Shown piece by piece: positions 7,190-14,602 of a DNA stretch of 19,278 nucleotides. The notes under the pieces were generated by a model. That model saw nothing but the letters and a program-made list of their open reading frames with translations, was not told the origin of the DNA and ran no database searches. The first letter of the stretch is position 1, and the number at the start of each line of letters is the position of its first letter. The stretch is from SIG603 sp964369215 (GTDB taxonomy: Bacteria > Bacillota > Clostridia > Oscillospirales > Acutalibacteraceae): contig CAYJEZ010000040.1 in assembly GCA_964369215.1 (NCBI GenBank), forward strand, positions 1 to 19,278, given 5' to 3'. The translations under genes and the position numbers were made by a program.

Positions 7190-7945
7190 TTATATTTTAC
7201 CTAAATAGGCTTTTGTGGTGTTCGGATCCAAAATAATCCCATTATTGCTATATTTAGTAAAAACGCTTTTTAATGCATCAATATACTCTATGTATTTTTC
7301 GTCACTCTCTTTAAGTGCATAAGAAGAAGAAAGTTGTCGTCCTATAAAACTCTCTTCGTCATATTCAAAGTCATTAGCAAACGACAACTCTTCATAATCA
7401 CCGCCGAAAAATTCTTCCATGTCTTCATTAACAGTGTCCCAATTCATTCCACCTGAAAACCCTGTGAAATTAGTGCAATATAACTGGTTTACTTTAAAGC
7501 TATCTATTGTAACTTCACTTTCAGGATTGCGGCTGTTCCAGACTAATAAAACTTTGCCATCTGTTTTTAATGTTCTTTTACATTCAGCTTTAAAAGCCTT
7601 ACAATCAAACCAATGAAAAGCTTGTGCTACTGTGATAAAATCTACACTATTATCTTTTAGTTTAGTGTTTTCTGCGTTGCCATTTAGGGTTGTCAAATTA
7701 GCATAACTTTTCAGTTCTTCTTCTGCAACATTTCTCATGTCATCATTTGGCTCTACTAAAAAAACTTTATTGCCTCTATCTAAAAAAAGCTTTGTAAATT
7801 TACCAGTTCCTGCACCTACATCAGCAATTATGCTCTTTTTAGTTATAAAAGATTTTTCATACAAATAGTCAATAAATTCTTTTGGGTAACTCGGTCTATA
7901 TTTGGTGTAAATATCTCCCATTTTTTCAAACTTTTTTTCGTTCAT
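7190..7945 (-). CDS. class I SAM-dependent methyltransferase
   Basis: This 251-residue cytoplasmic methyltransferase has the UbiE/Coq5-type (Methyltransf_11) core. Motif I is IIADVGAGTGKFTKLF near residues 38-53, followed by the acidic VFLVEPNDDM (ribose-binding Glu), the NGNAENTKL loop, and FITVAQAFHWF with the family's AFHWFD signature. The methyl acceptor is unknown; the branch includes small-molecule methylases. An in-frame upstream extension to 8053 is possible, but I choose ATG 7945 because AAGGGAGG lies 7 bases before it, the extension would overlap the promoter, and known members start with a short MNEKKFEKMGDIYTKYRP-like leader. The broken DUF1653 gene follows directly. Confidence 0.88.
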   Translation of the reverse strand: MNEKKFEKMGDIYTKYRPSYPKEFIDYLYEKSFITKKSIIADVGAGTGKFTKLFLDRGNKVFLVEPNDDMRNVAEEELKSYANLTTLNGNAENTKLKDNSVDFITVAQAFHWFDCKAFKAECKRTLKTDGKVLLVWNSRNPESEVTIDSFKVNQLYCTNFTGFSGGMNWDTVNEDMEEFFGGDYEELSFANDFEYDEESFIGRQLSSSYALKESDEKYIEYIDALKSVFTKYSNNGIILDPNTTKAYLGKI

Positions 7946-7991
7946 TACTAGTCCTCCCTTAAGTAAATGTCTTATTATCAGCAACAAAGCA

Positions 7992-8020
7992 ATTATATCA
8001 TACAGTATAGTATTTAGCAA
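7992..8020 (-). promoter_or_regulatory. promoter of the methyltransferase gene
   Basis: On the minus strand TTGCTA (8015-8020) and TATAAT (7992-7997) are spaced by 17 bases. The start codon lies about 47 bases downstream. Confidence 0.6.
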
Positions 8021-8105
8021 TAAATTTGCATTAAAATTTTTTCGCCTCAACATAAAGACAAGAGTTAAAATCGCTTATTACCACATCAAACGCAATTGTA
8101 TTTAC

Positions 8106-8134
8106 TTGACAACAAAGGTAATTATAGTTAAAAT
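8106..8134 (+). promoter_or_regulatory. promoter of the pyridoxamine kinase gene
   Basis: A consensus TTGACA (8106-8111) and TAAAAT (8129-8134) are separated by 17 bases. It is divergent from the methyltransferase promoter, leaving 85 bases between the two -35 boxes. Confidence 0.7.
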
Positions 8135-8204
8135 AATAATAATTTCTATTTATAATATTATGGCTTCATTAATAGTGCCAAAACTAGAAAAAGGATAATT
8201 AATA

Positions 8205-9044
8205 ATGAAAACTAAAAATAAACAAAAAAACATACTTGCAATTCATGATATTTCTTGTATAGGTAGGTGTGCACTTACTGTTGCAATGCCAATAATCTCT
8301 TCATATGGAATTCAGTGTTCGCCACTTCCTACAGCGCTTTTATCTTCTCACGGTATGTTTAAAGATTACTATTTTAAAGACTTAAGCGACGAGATGACAG
8401 AAATAATTGCTAGATGGAAAAAACTAGAGCTTAAATTTGACGCAATTTACAGTGGCTTTATAGCTAGCCCAAAACAAGTAGACATAGTTATAGATTGCTT
8501 GAAAAATTTCAAATCAAATAACGCTTTTACACTGGTAGACCCTGTAATGGCTGATAACGGAAAATATTACAGTATGTATAATAGCGATATATGCATAAAA
8601 ATGAAAGAGCTAATACAATTTGCCGACATAATTACCCCAAACCTTACAGAGGCAGCCTTTTTACTTGGTGAACCTTATATTGGAGATGACTATGATAAAG
8701 AATATATAGAGGCTACACTGAGAAAACTAAGCATGCTTGGTGCAAGCAAAGTTATTTTAACTGGTGTAAGTTTTAACCCTAATAAAACAGGCGCTGCTTG
8801 CTATGATAACACAACAAACAGCACCTTTTATGCAGAGTGTGACAAAATTGAGGGCGGTTTTCCCGGGACTGGAGATATTTTTGCTAGTTCTTTTTTATCA
8901 TATTATACTAATAGCAATAATTTTAGCGACAGTGTAATACATTCTGTAAATTTTACCTATTCAACTATAAAAAAAGCGGTTGAAAATGGTGAACCCAGAG
9001 CATTCGGTGTTCCTTTTGAAGAACTTATTTGCGTAAAGCTTTAA
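8205..9044 (+). CDS. pyridoxamine/pyridoxal kinase (PfkB-like, ribokinase superfamily)
   Basis: This 279-residue ATP-dependent kinase phosphorylates B6 vitamers in the pyridoxal 5'-phosphate salvage pathway. The sequence follows the clostridial pyridoxamine kinase type: HDISCIGRCALTVAMPI at 15-31 (substrate and nucleotide-side loop), PLPTALLSSHG, SGFIASP, VDPVMADNGKYY, the ITPNLTEAAFLLGE motif and the ATP/catalytic loop GGFPGTGDIFASSF, whose Asp is the expected catalytic base. Length is normal. The ATG is preceded by AAAAAGGAT. The gene stands alone: its own promoter lies upstream and another promoter starts before the next gene. A related ribokinase-family activity such as hydroxymethylpyrimidine kinase is less likely. 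Confidence 0.9.
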   Translation: MKTKNKQKNILAIHDISCIGRCALTVAMPIISSYGIQCSPLPTALLSSHGMFKDYYFKDLSDEMTEIIARWKKLELKFDAIYSGFIASPKQVDIVIDCLKNFKSNNAFTLVDPVMADNGKYYSMYNSDICIKMKELIQFADIITPNLTEAAFLLGEPYIGDDYDKEYIEATLRKLSMLGASKVILTGVSFNPNKTGAACYDNTTNSTFYAECDKIEGGFPGTGDIFASSFLSYYTNSNNFSDSVIHSVNFTYSTIKKAVENGEPRAFGVPFEELICVKL

Positions 9045-9065
9045 TTAAATATTAACATTTAAGTA

Positions 9066-9094
9066 TTGCGAATATTGTCAAAAAAATGTATAAT
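9066..9094 (+). promoter_or_regulatory. promoter of the GH25 gene group
   Basis: TTGCGA (9066-9071) and consensus TATAAT (9089-9094) are 17 bases apart. A nearer TTGTCA lies only 9 bases from the -10 and cannot serve as its -35. Confidence 0.6.
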
Positions 9095-9138
9095 ATAGTA
9101 CGAAGTTTATTAGAATTTGAAAGCAGGTGCAATTTATT

Positions 9139-10050
9139 ATGAGAGAGATTTATCATAATTTTATAACAATAATGCAAAAAAAGAATGTATATTTGTTTAC
9201 CCTTTTGGTTTTAGCCATATTAATAATAGCAGTAGGAGTTTATATGTCTATGTTTTACAAAAAAACTCCTGATGATATTATAGGCGAAAACTCTGATGTG
9301 GTGGTAGACCAAGAGAGCAATACTTTAACAATAACCGACAATGGCGAACCTAGAGTAATTCCTAAATTTGATATTCCGGTTAGCACATACGATAAAGAAC
9401 AATTCGTTAAAAACGGCCAATTTTTAGAGTATACAGGCAGTGAGTTTTATGTTGGAATAGATGTGTCTGAACATCAAGAAGACATAGACTGGGCAGCGGT
9501 TAAGGCAGACGGAGTTGAGTTTGCTATGATAAGAACAGCCTACAGAGGCGCAACAAAGGGAGATATTTACGAAGATACTAAGTTTAAACAAAACATTGAG
9601 GGCGCTATTGCTAATGATATTAAAGTAGGCGTATATTTCTTCTCTCAAGCAGTTTCAGAGCAAGAGGCAGAAGACGAGGCAACCTATGTTTTAAATTTAA
9701 TTAAAGATTATGAAATAACCTACCCCGTAGTTTTTGACTGGGAGTATGTAAACGTTGTAGAACCGCGAGTCCAAAACGTAACAGGCTTAGAGGTCTCTGA
9801 CTTTGCAAATATATTTTGCGATAAAATAGATAAAGCTGGTTACCAACCAATGATTTACACTAATAAATCTTTAGGTTACAATTTATACAACCTAGAAGAG
9901 ATAAACAAATACCCTATTTGGCTTGCTGAATACGATGATGTGCCTGACTTTTACTATGATTTTACAATGCTACAATATACCGACAGTGGTGTTATTTCAG
10001 GAATTACAACTGCAGTTGACTTAAATATTAGCTTTGTGGATTATTCGTAA
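9139..10050 (+). CDS. membrane-anchored GH25 lysozyme-like protein
   Basis: This 303-residue protein has a short cytoplasmic start, one hydrophobic helix at about 17-40, a polar spacer rich in acidic residues to about 100, and a glycoside hydrolase family 25 domain to the end. GH25 enzymes cut the N-acetylmuramic acid to N-acetylglucosamine bond of peptidoglycan. The expected acidic residues are present: Asp108 in YVGIDVSEHQ, and Asp200 and Glu202 in VVFDWEYV. Other marks are FAMIRTAYRG, VGVYFFSQA and WLAEYD. The anchor places the domain outside the membrane facing the wall. I prefer ATG 9139 to the in-frame GTG at 9127, because GCAGGTG, the likely ribosome binding site, overlaps that GTG and lies 9 bases before the ATG. 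The role may be wall remodelling; no immunity or phage genes are nearby. Confidence 0.9.
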   Translation: MREIYHNFITIMQKKNVYLFTLLVLAILIIAVGVYMSMFYKKTPDDIIGENSDVVVDQESNTLTITDNGEPRVIPKFDIPVSTYDKEQFVKNGQFLEYTGSEFYVGIDVSEHQEDIDWAAVKADGVEFAMIRTAYRGATKGDIYEDTKFKQNIEGAIANDIKVGVYFFSQAVSEQEAEDEATYVLNLIKDYEITYPVVFDWEYVNVVEPRVQNVTGLEVSDFANIFCDKIDKAGYQPMIYTNKSLGYNLYNLEEINKYPIWLAEYDDVPDFYYDFTMLQYTDSGVISGITTAVDLNISFVDYS

Positions 10051-10079
10051 GTGTAGGAATTTTGACTGCAAAGTACAGG

Positions 10080-10102
10080 CATTACCTGAAATAGAGGTAA
10101 TG
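10080..10102. repeat. short hairpin after the GH25 gene
   Basis: CATTACCT (10080-10087) and AGGTAATG (10095-10102) are perfect 8-base arms with a 7-base loop. No T run follows, so it is more likely an RNA stabiliser or processing site between genes than a terminator. Confidence 0.4.
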
Positions 10103-10154
10103 AAAAGATATAATATATACTTATAATTTTTCACCGAAAGGAAAAATATTTAAA

Positions 10155-10322
10155 ATGAATAATCTGTTGTATTTTATTAAAATAGCAATTGTTATAGCCA
10201 TAATGTTGGCCATAATTGTAGTTGTGTTTAAGTTGGCTGTAAATATATTAAGCTTTCTTATACCGGTAGTTATTGTTCTTGCAATAATAGGTTTTTTTGT
10301 GTCAAGAAAAAGCCAGCAATAA
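10155..10322 (+). CDS. small hydrophobic membrane protein, 55 residues
   Basis: An ATG at 10155 opens 55 codons ending at TAA 10320-10322. The product is almost entirely hydrophobic: MNNLLYFIKIAIVIAIMLAI starts a first helix, a short KLAVNIL stretch follows, and SFLIPVVIVLAIIGFFV forms a second, ending in the charged tail SRKSQQ. This fits two membrane passes. GAAAGG lies about 12 bases before the ATG, a slightly long spacing. It sits between the GH25 gene (104 bases upstream) and the tautomerase gene (41 bases downstream) on the same strand, so it is likely part of one transcript. No family is recognised and its function is unknown. Confidence 0.65.
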   Translation: MNNLLYFIKIAIVIAIMLAIIVVVFKLAVNILSFLIPVVIVLAIIGFFVSRKSQQ

Positions 10323-10363
10323 CAATCTAATTTAATTAATTAAACGAAAGGACGGTAATAGCA

Positions 10364-10723
10364 ATGCCATATGTAAGTATGCTGACAAATGTAGAGATAA
10401 CAAAAGAAAAAGAGGACGCTTTGATAAAAGCTTTAGGCGAGGGTATTGAGGTAATAAAAAACAAGACTAAAGAGAACTTATTCATTAAAATTGAAGATAA
10501 GTGTAGGCTTTATAAAGGTGGAGATATCAAAGAGCCTAATGCAATGCTTAGTGTAGATTTATTCGGATACTCTGACAAAGCTGATTTAAAAGAGTATTGC
10601 AATGTTATAAACGAAACACTACTTAATGAGCTAGGGATAAAGCCTGATAAGATATTTATTAATTTTACTGAGTGCAGACACTGGGGTAGCAGAGGTAATT
10701 GCAATACAGCCTACGAAATATAA
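10364..10723 (+). CDS. MIF-like tautomerase (phenylpyruvate tautomerase family)
   Basis: This 119-residue protein belongs to the macrophage migration inhibitory factor branch of the tautomerase superfamily. It keeps the defining Pro2 directly after the initiator Met (MPYVSMLTNVEI), which acts as the catalytic N-terminal base once Met is removed. It also has the central MLSVDLFGYSD strand in place of the usual SIG region, and the C-terminal INFTECRHWGSRGNC segment equivalent to the NW.G end of MIF proteins. Such proteins form trimers and tautomerise phenylpyruvate or dopachrome in vitro; the natural bacterial role is usually unclear. AAAGGACGG upstream gives the start. It is the last gene before a terminator. 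Confidence 0.87.
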   Translation: MPYVSMLTNVEITKEKEDALIKALGEGIEVIKNKTKENLFIKIEDKCRLYKGGDIKEPNAMLSVDLFGYSDKADLKEYCNVINETLLNELGIKPDKIFINFTECRHWGSRGNCNTAYEI

Positions 10724-10733
10724 ACTAAACTAT

Positions 10734-10764
10734 AGCCTCCGATTTTTTCGGGGGCTTTGTTATA
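10734..10764 (+). terminator. terminator after the MIF-like gene
   Basis: AGCCTCCG (10734-10741) pairs with CGGGGGCT (10749-10756), with one wobble and a 7-base loop, followed by TTGTTAT. It is GC-rich in an AT-rich background, 10 bases after the stop codon. Confidence 0.75.
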
Positions 10765-10901
10765 TAAAATTGATTAGTATAATGTTATTATTAAATATGT
10801 TTTTTGCTCAAATCATCAAGAAAACATAATAATCCTTTGCTATAATATAGTCAAGATAAGCTTATCAACACACCTAAAACCATAGAAAGGAAAAAGCTAT
10901 A

Positions 10902-11693
10902 ATGAAGAACTTCACAGCTTTAACTCAAGCTATTAATTATATTGAGGCAAATATTAGCAACGTAGTAACTAAAGAAGATATAGCAAATTTTTGCTATGTG
11001 TCAGTGTCATCACTTGAAAAAATTTTTCGCTATGCGCTAAACTTAAGTATAGGCGACTATATAACAAGGCGTAAAATGACATTAGCTGCAAGAGATTTGG
11101 CTAAAAATGACTGCAACGTATTAGAGCTTGCTATGAAATACGGATATAACTCGCCAGAAGTTTTTGCACGTGCATTTAAGCGAGTGTGGAGTATTAATCC
11201 GTCTGAGTTTTTAAAAAACTGGAAATTCACTGGACTTTTTCCTAAAATTAACTTTAATTATAAAGAAGGAGAAGATTTATATATGGCACGCAAAAATGTT
11301 GATATAAGCGAAGCTTATGATTTTTTTAGAGAAAAAGAAGGAAGCTATGTAATATGTTTTGATGTGAAAGGCTTGTTGACTATTAATGAAATATCTCGCA
11401 AGGCAGGAGATTTAGTTATATTAGAGGCATTGTCAAGAATTGATAAGCACGCAACTGAGGACATGCATGTAATGAGAATTGGAGGAGATGAATTTGCTCT
11501 TATCACCTGTTTAACAGATAAAGATGAAGTTGAGAAGATAAGGCGCAAAATAATGTCGCTTAACAGTAAAACTATTATATTTGAAAATAAAGAAATACCT
11601 GTTGCATTGTGGAGTGGTATTGCAAACATACCTAAGGCACTACGATACAGCGACTTTTTTAGTGAGCTACATAAAGTAGTGATAAAAGATTAA
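10902..11693 (+). CDS. AraC-type DNA-binding protein fused to a GGDEF domain
   Basis: This 263-residue protein has two parts. Residues 5-108 form an AraC/XylS double helix-turn-helix, with AINYIEANI, the first recognition region SVSSLEKIFRYAL and the second LAMKYGYNSPEVFARAFKRV followed by NPSEF. Residues 128-263 form a compact GGDEF domain: FD at 153-154 (metal Asp154), INE with Asn162, GD with Asp170, and an intact RIGGDEFALIT at 192-202. No RxxD inhibitory site precedes the GGDEF motif, and the C-terminal AD..LY..K helix is degraded to SELHKVV. The layout suggests a regulator whose output is DNA binding and whose GGDEF half either makes cyclic di-GMP or binds GTP or another nucleotide. ATG 10902 follows AGAAAGGAAAA, and a TATAAT lies at 10841-10846. 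The terminator downstream is shared with the convergent GNAT gene. Confidence 0.88.
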   Translation: MKNFTALTQAINYIEANISNVVTKEDIANFCYVSVSSLEKIFRYALNLSIGDYITRRKMTLAARDLAKNDCNVLELAMKYGYNSPEVFARAFKRVWSINPSEFLKNWKFTGLFPKINFNYKEGEDLYMARKNVDISEAYDFFREKEGSYVICFDVKGLLTINEISRKAGDLVILEALSRIDKHATEDMHVMRIGGDEFALITCLTDKDEVEKIRRKIMSLNSKTIIFENKEIPVALWSGIANIPKALRYSDFFSELHKVVIKD

Positions 11694-11740
11694 CTGCTTT
11701 TGCAAGCATCTTTAGAATATTTTTGAAGAGGTTTGACCAT

Positions 11741-11790
11741 AAAACAAAGAATTGGGTCATTTAAATAAATGCCCCAATTCTTTGTTTTTA
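11741..11790. terminator. bidirectional terminator between convergent genes
   Basis: Twenty-two-base arms (11741-11762 and 11767-11788) pair with one mismatch around a 4-base loop. The outer ends are AAAAC and GTTTTTAAA, giving a T tract in both directions. Confidence 0.85.
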
Positions 11791-11792
11791 AA

Positions 11793-12263
11793 TTATAGAT
11801 TCAATATGTAAGAAAAACTCATTTGGGTCTCACCACATTTTATAAAGCCCACGCTTTCAAATAATTTTATAGATGCCGTGTTAAACTTGTAAATTTCGCT
11901 TACATTTATTCTTTTGTATCCTAAACCTTTCGCAAGCTGAATTAATTTTAGCAAAATCGTTTTGCCTATGCCCTTTCCTCTGTAGTTTTTATCTCCTATT
12001 ACTATAGCTAAATCATCTTTTGACAAGCATACATCTCCTATAGGTGTAAACATATTTTTCTCTTTAATTTCTATAAAGTAAAGTTCTCCTGTTTTATTTT
12101 GTATTTCGTACATTTTATCAAGTTCTTGTTTAGTAAATGGTGTTCTCACACCGCACACATTTTCTACTGTATCAACGTCTTGGTACCACGCTAATGCAAA
12201 GTCGTGTTTACCTTCATACTTTTTTAGCCTTATTTTATCATTTACCTCAATAATATTTTTCAT
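11793..12263 (-). CDS. GNAT family N-acetyltransferase
   Basis: This 156-residue GCN5-related acetyltransferase transfers acetyl from acetyl-CoA to an amine. Motif A is clear as IVIGDKNYRGKGIGKTIL near residues 87-104, with the pyrophosphate-binding RGKGIG. It is followed by INVSEIYKFNTASIKLFESVGFIKCG, the usual Asn and the GF turn of motif B. The acceptor is unknown; the RimJ/RimL-like end suggests a protein N-terminus or small amine. The start at 12263 has AAGAGG 4 bases upstream. That ribosome binding site lies directly behind the T tract of the GAPDH terminator, with no clear promoter between, so expression may depend on readthrough. Confidence 0.85.
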   Translation of the reverse strand: MKNIIEVNDKIRLKKYEGKHDFALAWYQDVDTVENVCGVRTPFTKQELDKMYEIQNKTGELYFIEIKEKNMFTPIGDVCLSKDDLAIVIGDKNYRGKGIGKTILLKLIQLAKGLGYKRINVSEIYKFNTASIKLFESVGFIKCGETQMSFSYILNL

Positions 12264-12270
12264 TTAACCT

Positions 12271-12325
12271 CTTAAAATAAAAAAGAGGCAAGAGCGACTA
12301 ACCTTAAGTCAGTACAACTCTTGCC
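12271..12325 (-). terminator. terminator of the GAPDH gene
   Basis: On the minus strand GGCAAGAG and CTCTTGCC (12318-12325 and 12287-12294) form the outer stem, and GACT/AGTC pair inside the 23-base loop. The tail TCTTTTTTATTTT at 12273-12285 is a strong T tract. Confidence 0.8.
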
Positions 12326-12353
12326 CAAATTAATAGCAAATTAATGCAAACAA

Positions 12354-13364
12354 TTATTTCTCAGCGAAATATTTAATTGTTCTAACCATTTGGCTTGTGT
12401 ATGAGTTCTCATTGTCATACCATGCAACAGTTTGAACTTGGAATAAATCATCGCCAATTTTTGTAACCATTGTTTGAGTAGCATCAAATAATGAGCCATA
12501 TGAAATACCGATAATATCAGAAGATACTAGTTCTTCTTCTGTGTAACCAAAAGAATCTGAAGCAGCAGCTTTCATAGCAGCATTAATGCCATCTACAGTA
12601 ACGTCTGTGCCTTTAACAACAGAAACTAAGATTGTTGTTGAACCTGTAGGTACTGGAACACGTTGTGCAGAACCTACTAGTTTGCCGTTAAGCTCTGGAA
12701 TAACAAGACCGATAGCTTTTGCAGCGCCTGTTGAGTTAGGAACGATGTTAGCAGCAGCAGCTCTTGCTCTTCTTAAGTCTCCTTTTGGATGAGGTCCGTC
12801 TAAAGTCATTTGGTCGCCTGTATAAGCATGAATTGTAGACATAATACCACTTTGAATAGGAGCATAATCATTAAGTGCTTTAGCCATAGGAGCTAGGCAG
12901 TTTGTTGTGCAAGAAGCAGCAGAAATGATTGTATCATCAGAGCCGATAATATCTTCATTAACACTGAAAACTACTGTTGGTAAGTCATTTCCTGCAGGAG
13001 CAGAAATAACAACTTTTTTAGCACCAGCATCAATGTGAGCTTGTGACTTAGCTTTTGTTACATAGAAACCTGTACACTCTAGTACAACATCTACATCAAG
13101 CTCGCCCCAAGGAAGCTCTTTAGCGTCACGCATAGCGTAAATCTCAATTTTTTTACCGTCAACTGTGATAGAACTCTCACCAGCCTCAACTGTGTGACCG
13201 TCATATCTACCTTGAGCAGTGTCATATTTTAGTAGGTGAGCTAACATTGCAGGGCTAGTTAAGTCATTGATAGCAACAATCTCATACCCTGCTGCACCAA
13301 ACATTTGTCTGAATGCAAGACGACCAATACGTCCAAAACCATTAATAGCAACTTTTACTGACAT
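12354..13364 (-). CDS. gap: glyceraldehyde-3-phosphate dehydrogenase, type I
   Basis: This 336-residue NAD-dependent enzyme oxidises glyceraldehyde-3-phosphate to 1,3-bisphosphoglycerate in glycolysis. The Rossmann start VKVAINGFGRIGR is followed by Asp34 (AINDLT), which favours NAD over NADP. The active-site nucleophile is Cys152 in SAASCTTNCLAP and its partner is His179 in STIHAYTGDQ. The phosphate sites are complete (RRARAAAANIVPNSTGAAKAI, split in two here by reading: RRARAAAANI then VPNSTGAAKA), and the C-terminus has WYDNENSY. Length is normal. The ATG at 13364 has GGAGGT 8 bases upstream, the strongest ribosome binding site in the window, fitting high expression. It stands alone between its own promoter and terminator; the usual pgk/tpi neighbours are absent. 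Confidence 0.98.
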   Translation of the reverse strand: MSVKVAINGFGRIGRLAFRQMFGAAGYEIVAINDLTSPAMLAHLLKYDTAQGRYDGHTVEAGESSITVDGKKIEIYAMRDAKELPWGELDVDVVLECTGFYVTKAKSQAHIDAGAKKVVISAPAGNDLPTVVFSVNEDIIGSDDTIISAASCTTNCLAPMAKALNDYAPIQSGIMSTIHAYTGDQMTLDGPHPKGDLRRARAAAANIVPNSTGAAKAIGLVIPELNGKLVGSAQRVPVPTGSTTILVSVVKGTDVTVDGINAAMKAAASDSFGYTEEELVSSDIIGISYGSLFDATQTMVTKIGDDLFQVQTVAWYDNENSYTSQMVRTIKYFAEK

Positions 13365-13482
13365 AATAGAAATACCTCCAAAATTTTTATTAGTCCTGTT
13401 AATTTTTACATTTTTTTACAAGCATAAAAACTACAACACCTTGGCAAGAGATAATAAACTCTTACTTTTTTTATATACATAT

Positions 13483-13511
13483 ATTTTATACTATTTTAGA
13501 CAATTTTACAA
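13483..13511 (-). promoter_or_regulatory. probable promoter of gap
   Basis: On the minus strand TTGTAA (13506-13511) and TAAAAT (13483-13488) are 17 bases apart. Transcription from here would give a leader of roughly 110 bases before the start codon. Several other AT-rich boxes overlap, so the exact site is uncertain. Confidence 0.42.
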
Positions 13512-13545
13512 GTGTTTTAAAGCATTTTATTTAAAAATAAGGTTT

Positions 13546-14424
13546 TTATCTATATCTTTTAACTACTTTATTGCTTTTTTTGTGTATTTCAATATTTTTA
13601 GTTTGAACCAAGGATAAAAAAACCATAGAATTAATACTAACAATAAACACTAAAATTTGTGAAAACTGAGGGTAGTAATCATAAGCTGAATAACCCAAAT
13701 AAGGTAGAGTAATCTCTGAAATAAAATATGCAATATTAAAAGCCAATGAAAGCAGAGAAAACATAAACGCTGTTTTAAATGACTTCACTTTTTCATCTTG
13801 TCCAGTTAAAAATTTAGCAATATTCATATATGTGGGTGCTATAAAAATTGCACCAAAAAGTATAAATATATTCTCACTTAATATAAGAGAGTTAGAAAAA
13901 TGTACGTATACATATAAAATAGCAATAACTGAGTGTAATACAGGTATTAGCGTAATAAGCTTTATTTTTGTGAATAAATTTTCTTTATCCATAATGTGTA
14001 CTATGCCTACCACACAAAAATAAAGCCCTAAAACAAGAGTAGAAACAGCATAGGGTATCTCTGCAGAAAACCCATTAGGTAGCACGTATTGGTTAGATAA
14101 AAGCGTTGAGCTATAGTGATTTGAAGACAAAAGTTCACTTAAGTTCAATCCTCCTATTATCAAGGCAGTAATGCCACTCATTATTGAAAAAACACCTTGA
14201 GGCATGCCTTTATGCGAAACTAGGTTAATACCTGTGTCTAAAGTTTTCAGCATAGATATTATACAAACAAGCGCAGGTAATATACATAGTAGCACAGAGA
14301 ACAATGCTAAATTACCTTTGTCTAAAAACATTCCGTCATAAAAATTCACAAAATCATATATTCTTAAGCATGCTGCACCAATGCCACATATAATACTAAA
14401 AACAGCTAAAAAGCGTATATTCAT
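13546..14424 (-). CDS. polytopic membrane protein of unknown function
   Basis: I do not recognise the family. The 292-residue product has about eight hydrophobic segments, near residues 3-22, 40-60, 77-96, 124-146, 152-174, 180-204, 217-238 and 255-275. It ends in a short basic tail (KKSNKVVKRYR) that by the positive-inside rule should be cytoplasmic. No transporter signature, charged transmembrane motif or enzyme motif is visible. The ATG at 14424 is preceded by GGAG with 5 bases between. It lies downstream of the citrate synthase terminator and upstream of gap on the same strand, and probably forms a single-gene unit. A role as a small integral sensor or scaffolding protein would be guesswork. 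Confidence 0.75.
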   Translation of the reverse strand: MNIRFLAVFSIICGIGAACLRIYDFVNFYDGMFLDKGNLALFSVLLCILPALVCIISMLKTLDTGINLVSHKGMPQGVFSIMSGITALIIGGLNLSELLSSNHYSSTLLSNQYVLPNGFSAEIPYAVSTLVLGLYFCVVGIVHIMDKENLFTKIKLITLIPVLHSVIAILYVYVHFSNSLILSENIFILFGAIFIAPTYMNIAKFLTGQDEKVKSFKTAFMFSLLSLAFNIAYFISEITLPYLGYSAYDYYPQFSQILVFIVSINSMVFLSLVQTKNIEIHKKSNKVVKRYR

Positions 14425-14465
14425 AAAAACTCCATTCTATAAAAAATAAAATCATTTCTGTAATG

Positions 14466-14509
14466 TAATAAATAAAAAAGATGTAGGTTATTTTAACAAC
14501 CTACATCTT
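14466..14509 (-). terminator. terminator of citrate synthase
   Basis: Perfect 12-base arms AAGATGTAGGTT and AACCTACATCTT (14478-14489, 14498-14509) enclose an 8-base loop. On the minus strand TTTTTTATTTATT follows directly. Confidence 0.85.
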
Positions 14510-14602
14510 ATTATAGCACATTTAGTAATAAATACAACACTAAATATATGCATTTTACAATAAATTATTATTGTAAATTTTACATATAGTCGTTGTTAAA
14601 TA

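Noticed and set aside
7946..8053. Longer N-terminus for the methyltransferase
   Set aside because: It would cover the promoter at 7992-8020 and lacks a ribosome binding site, whereas ATG 7945 has AAGGGAGG at ideal spacing.
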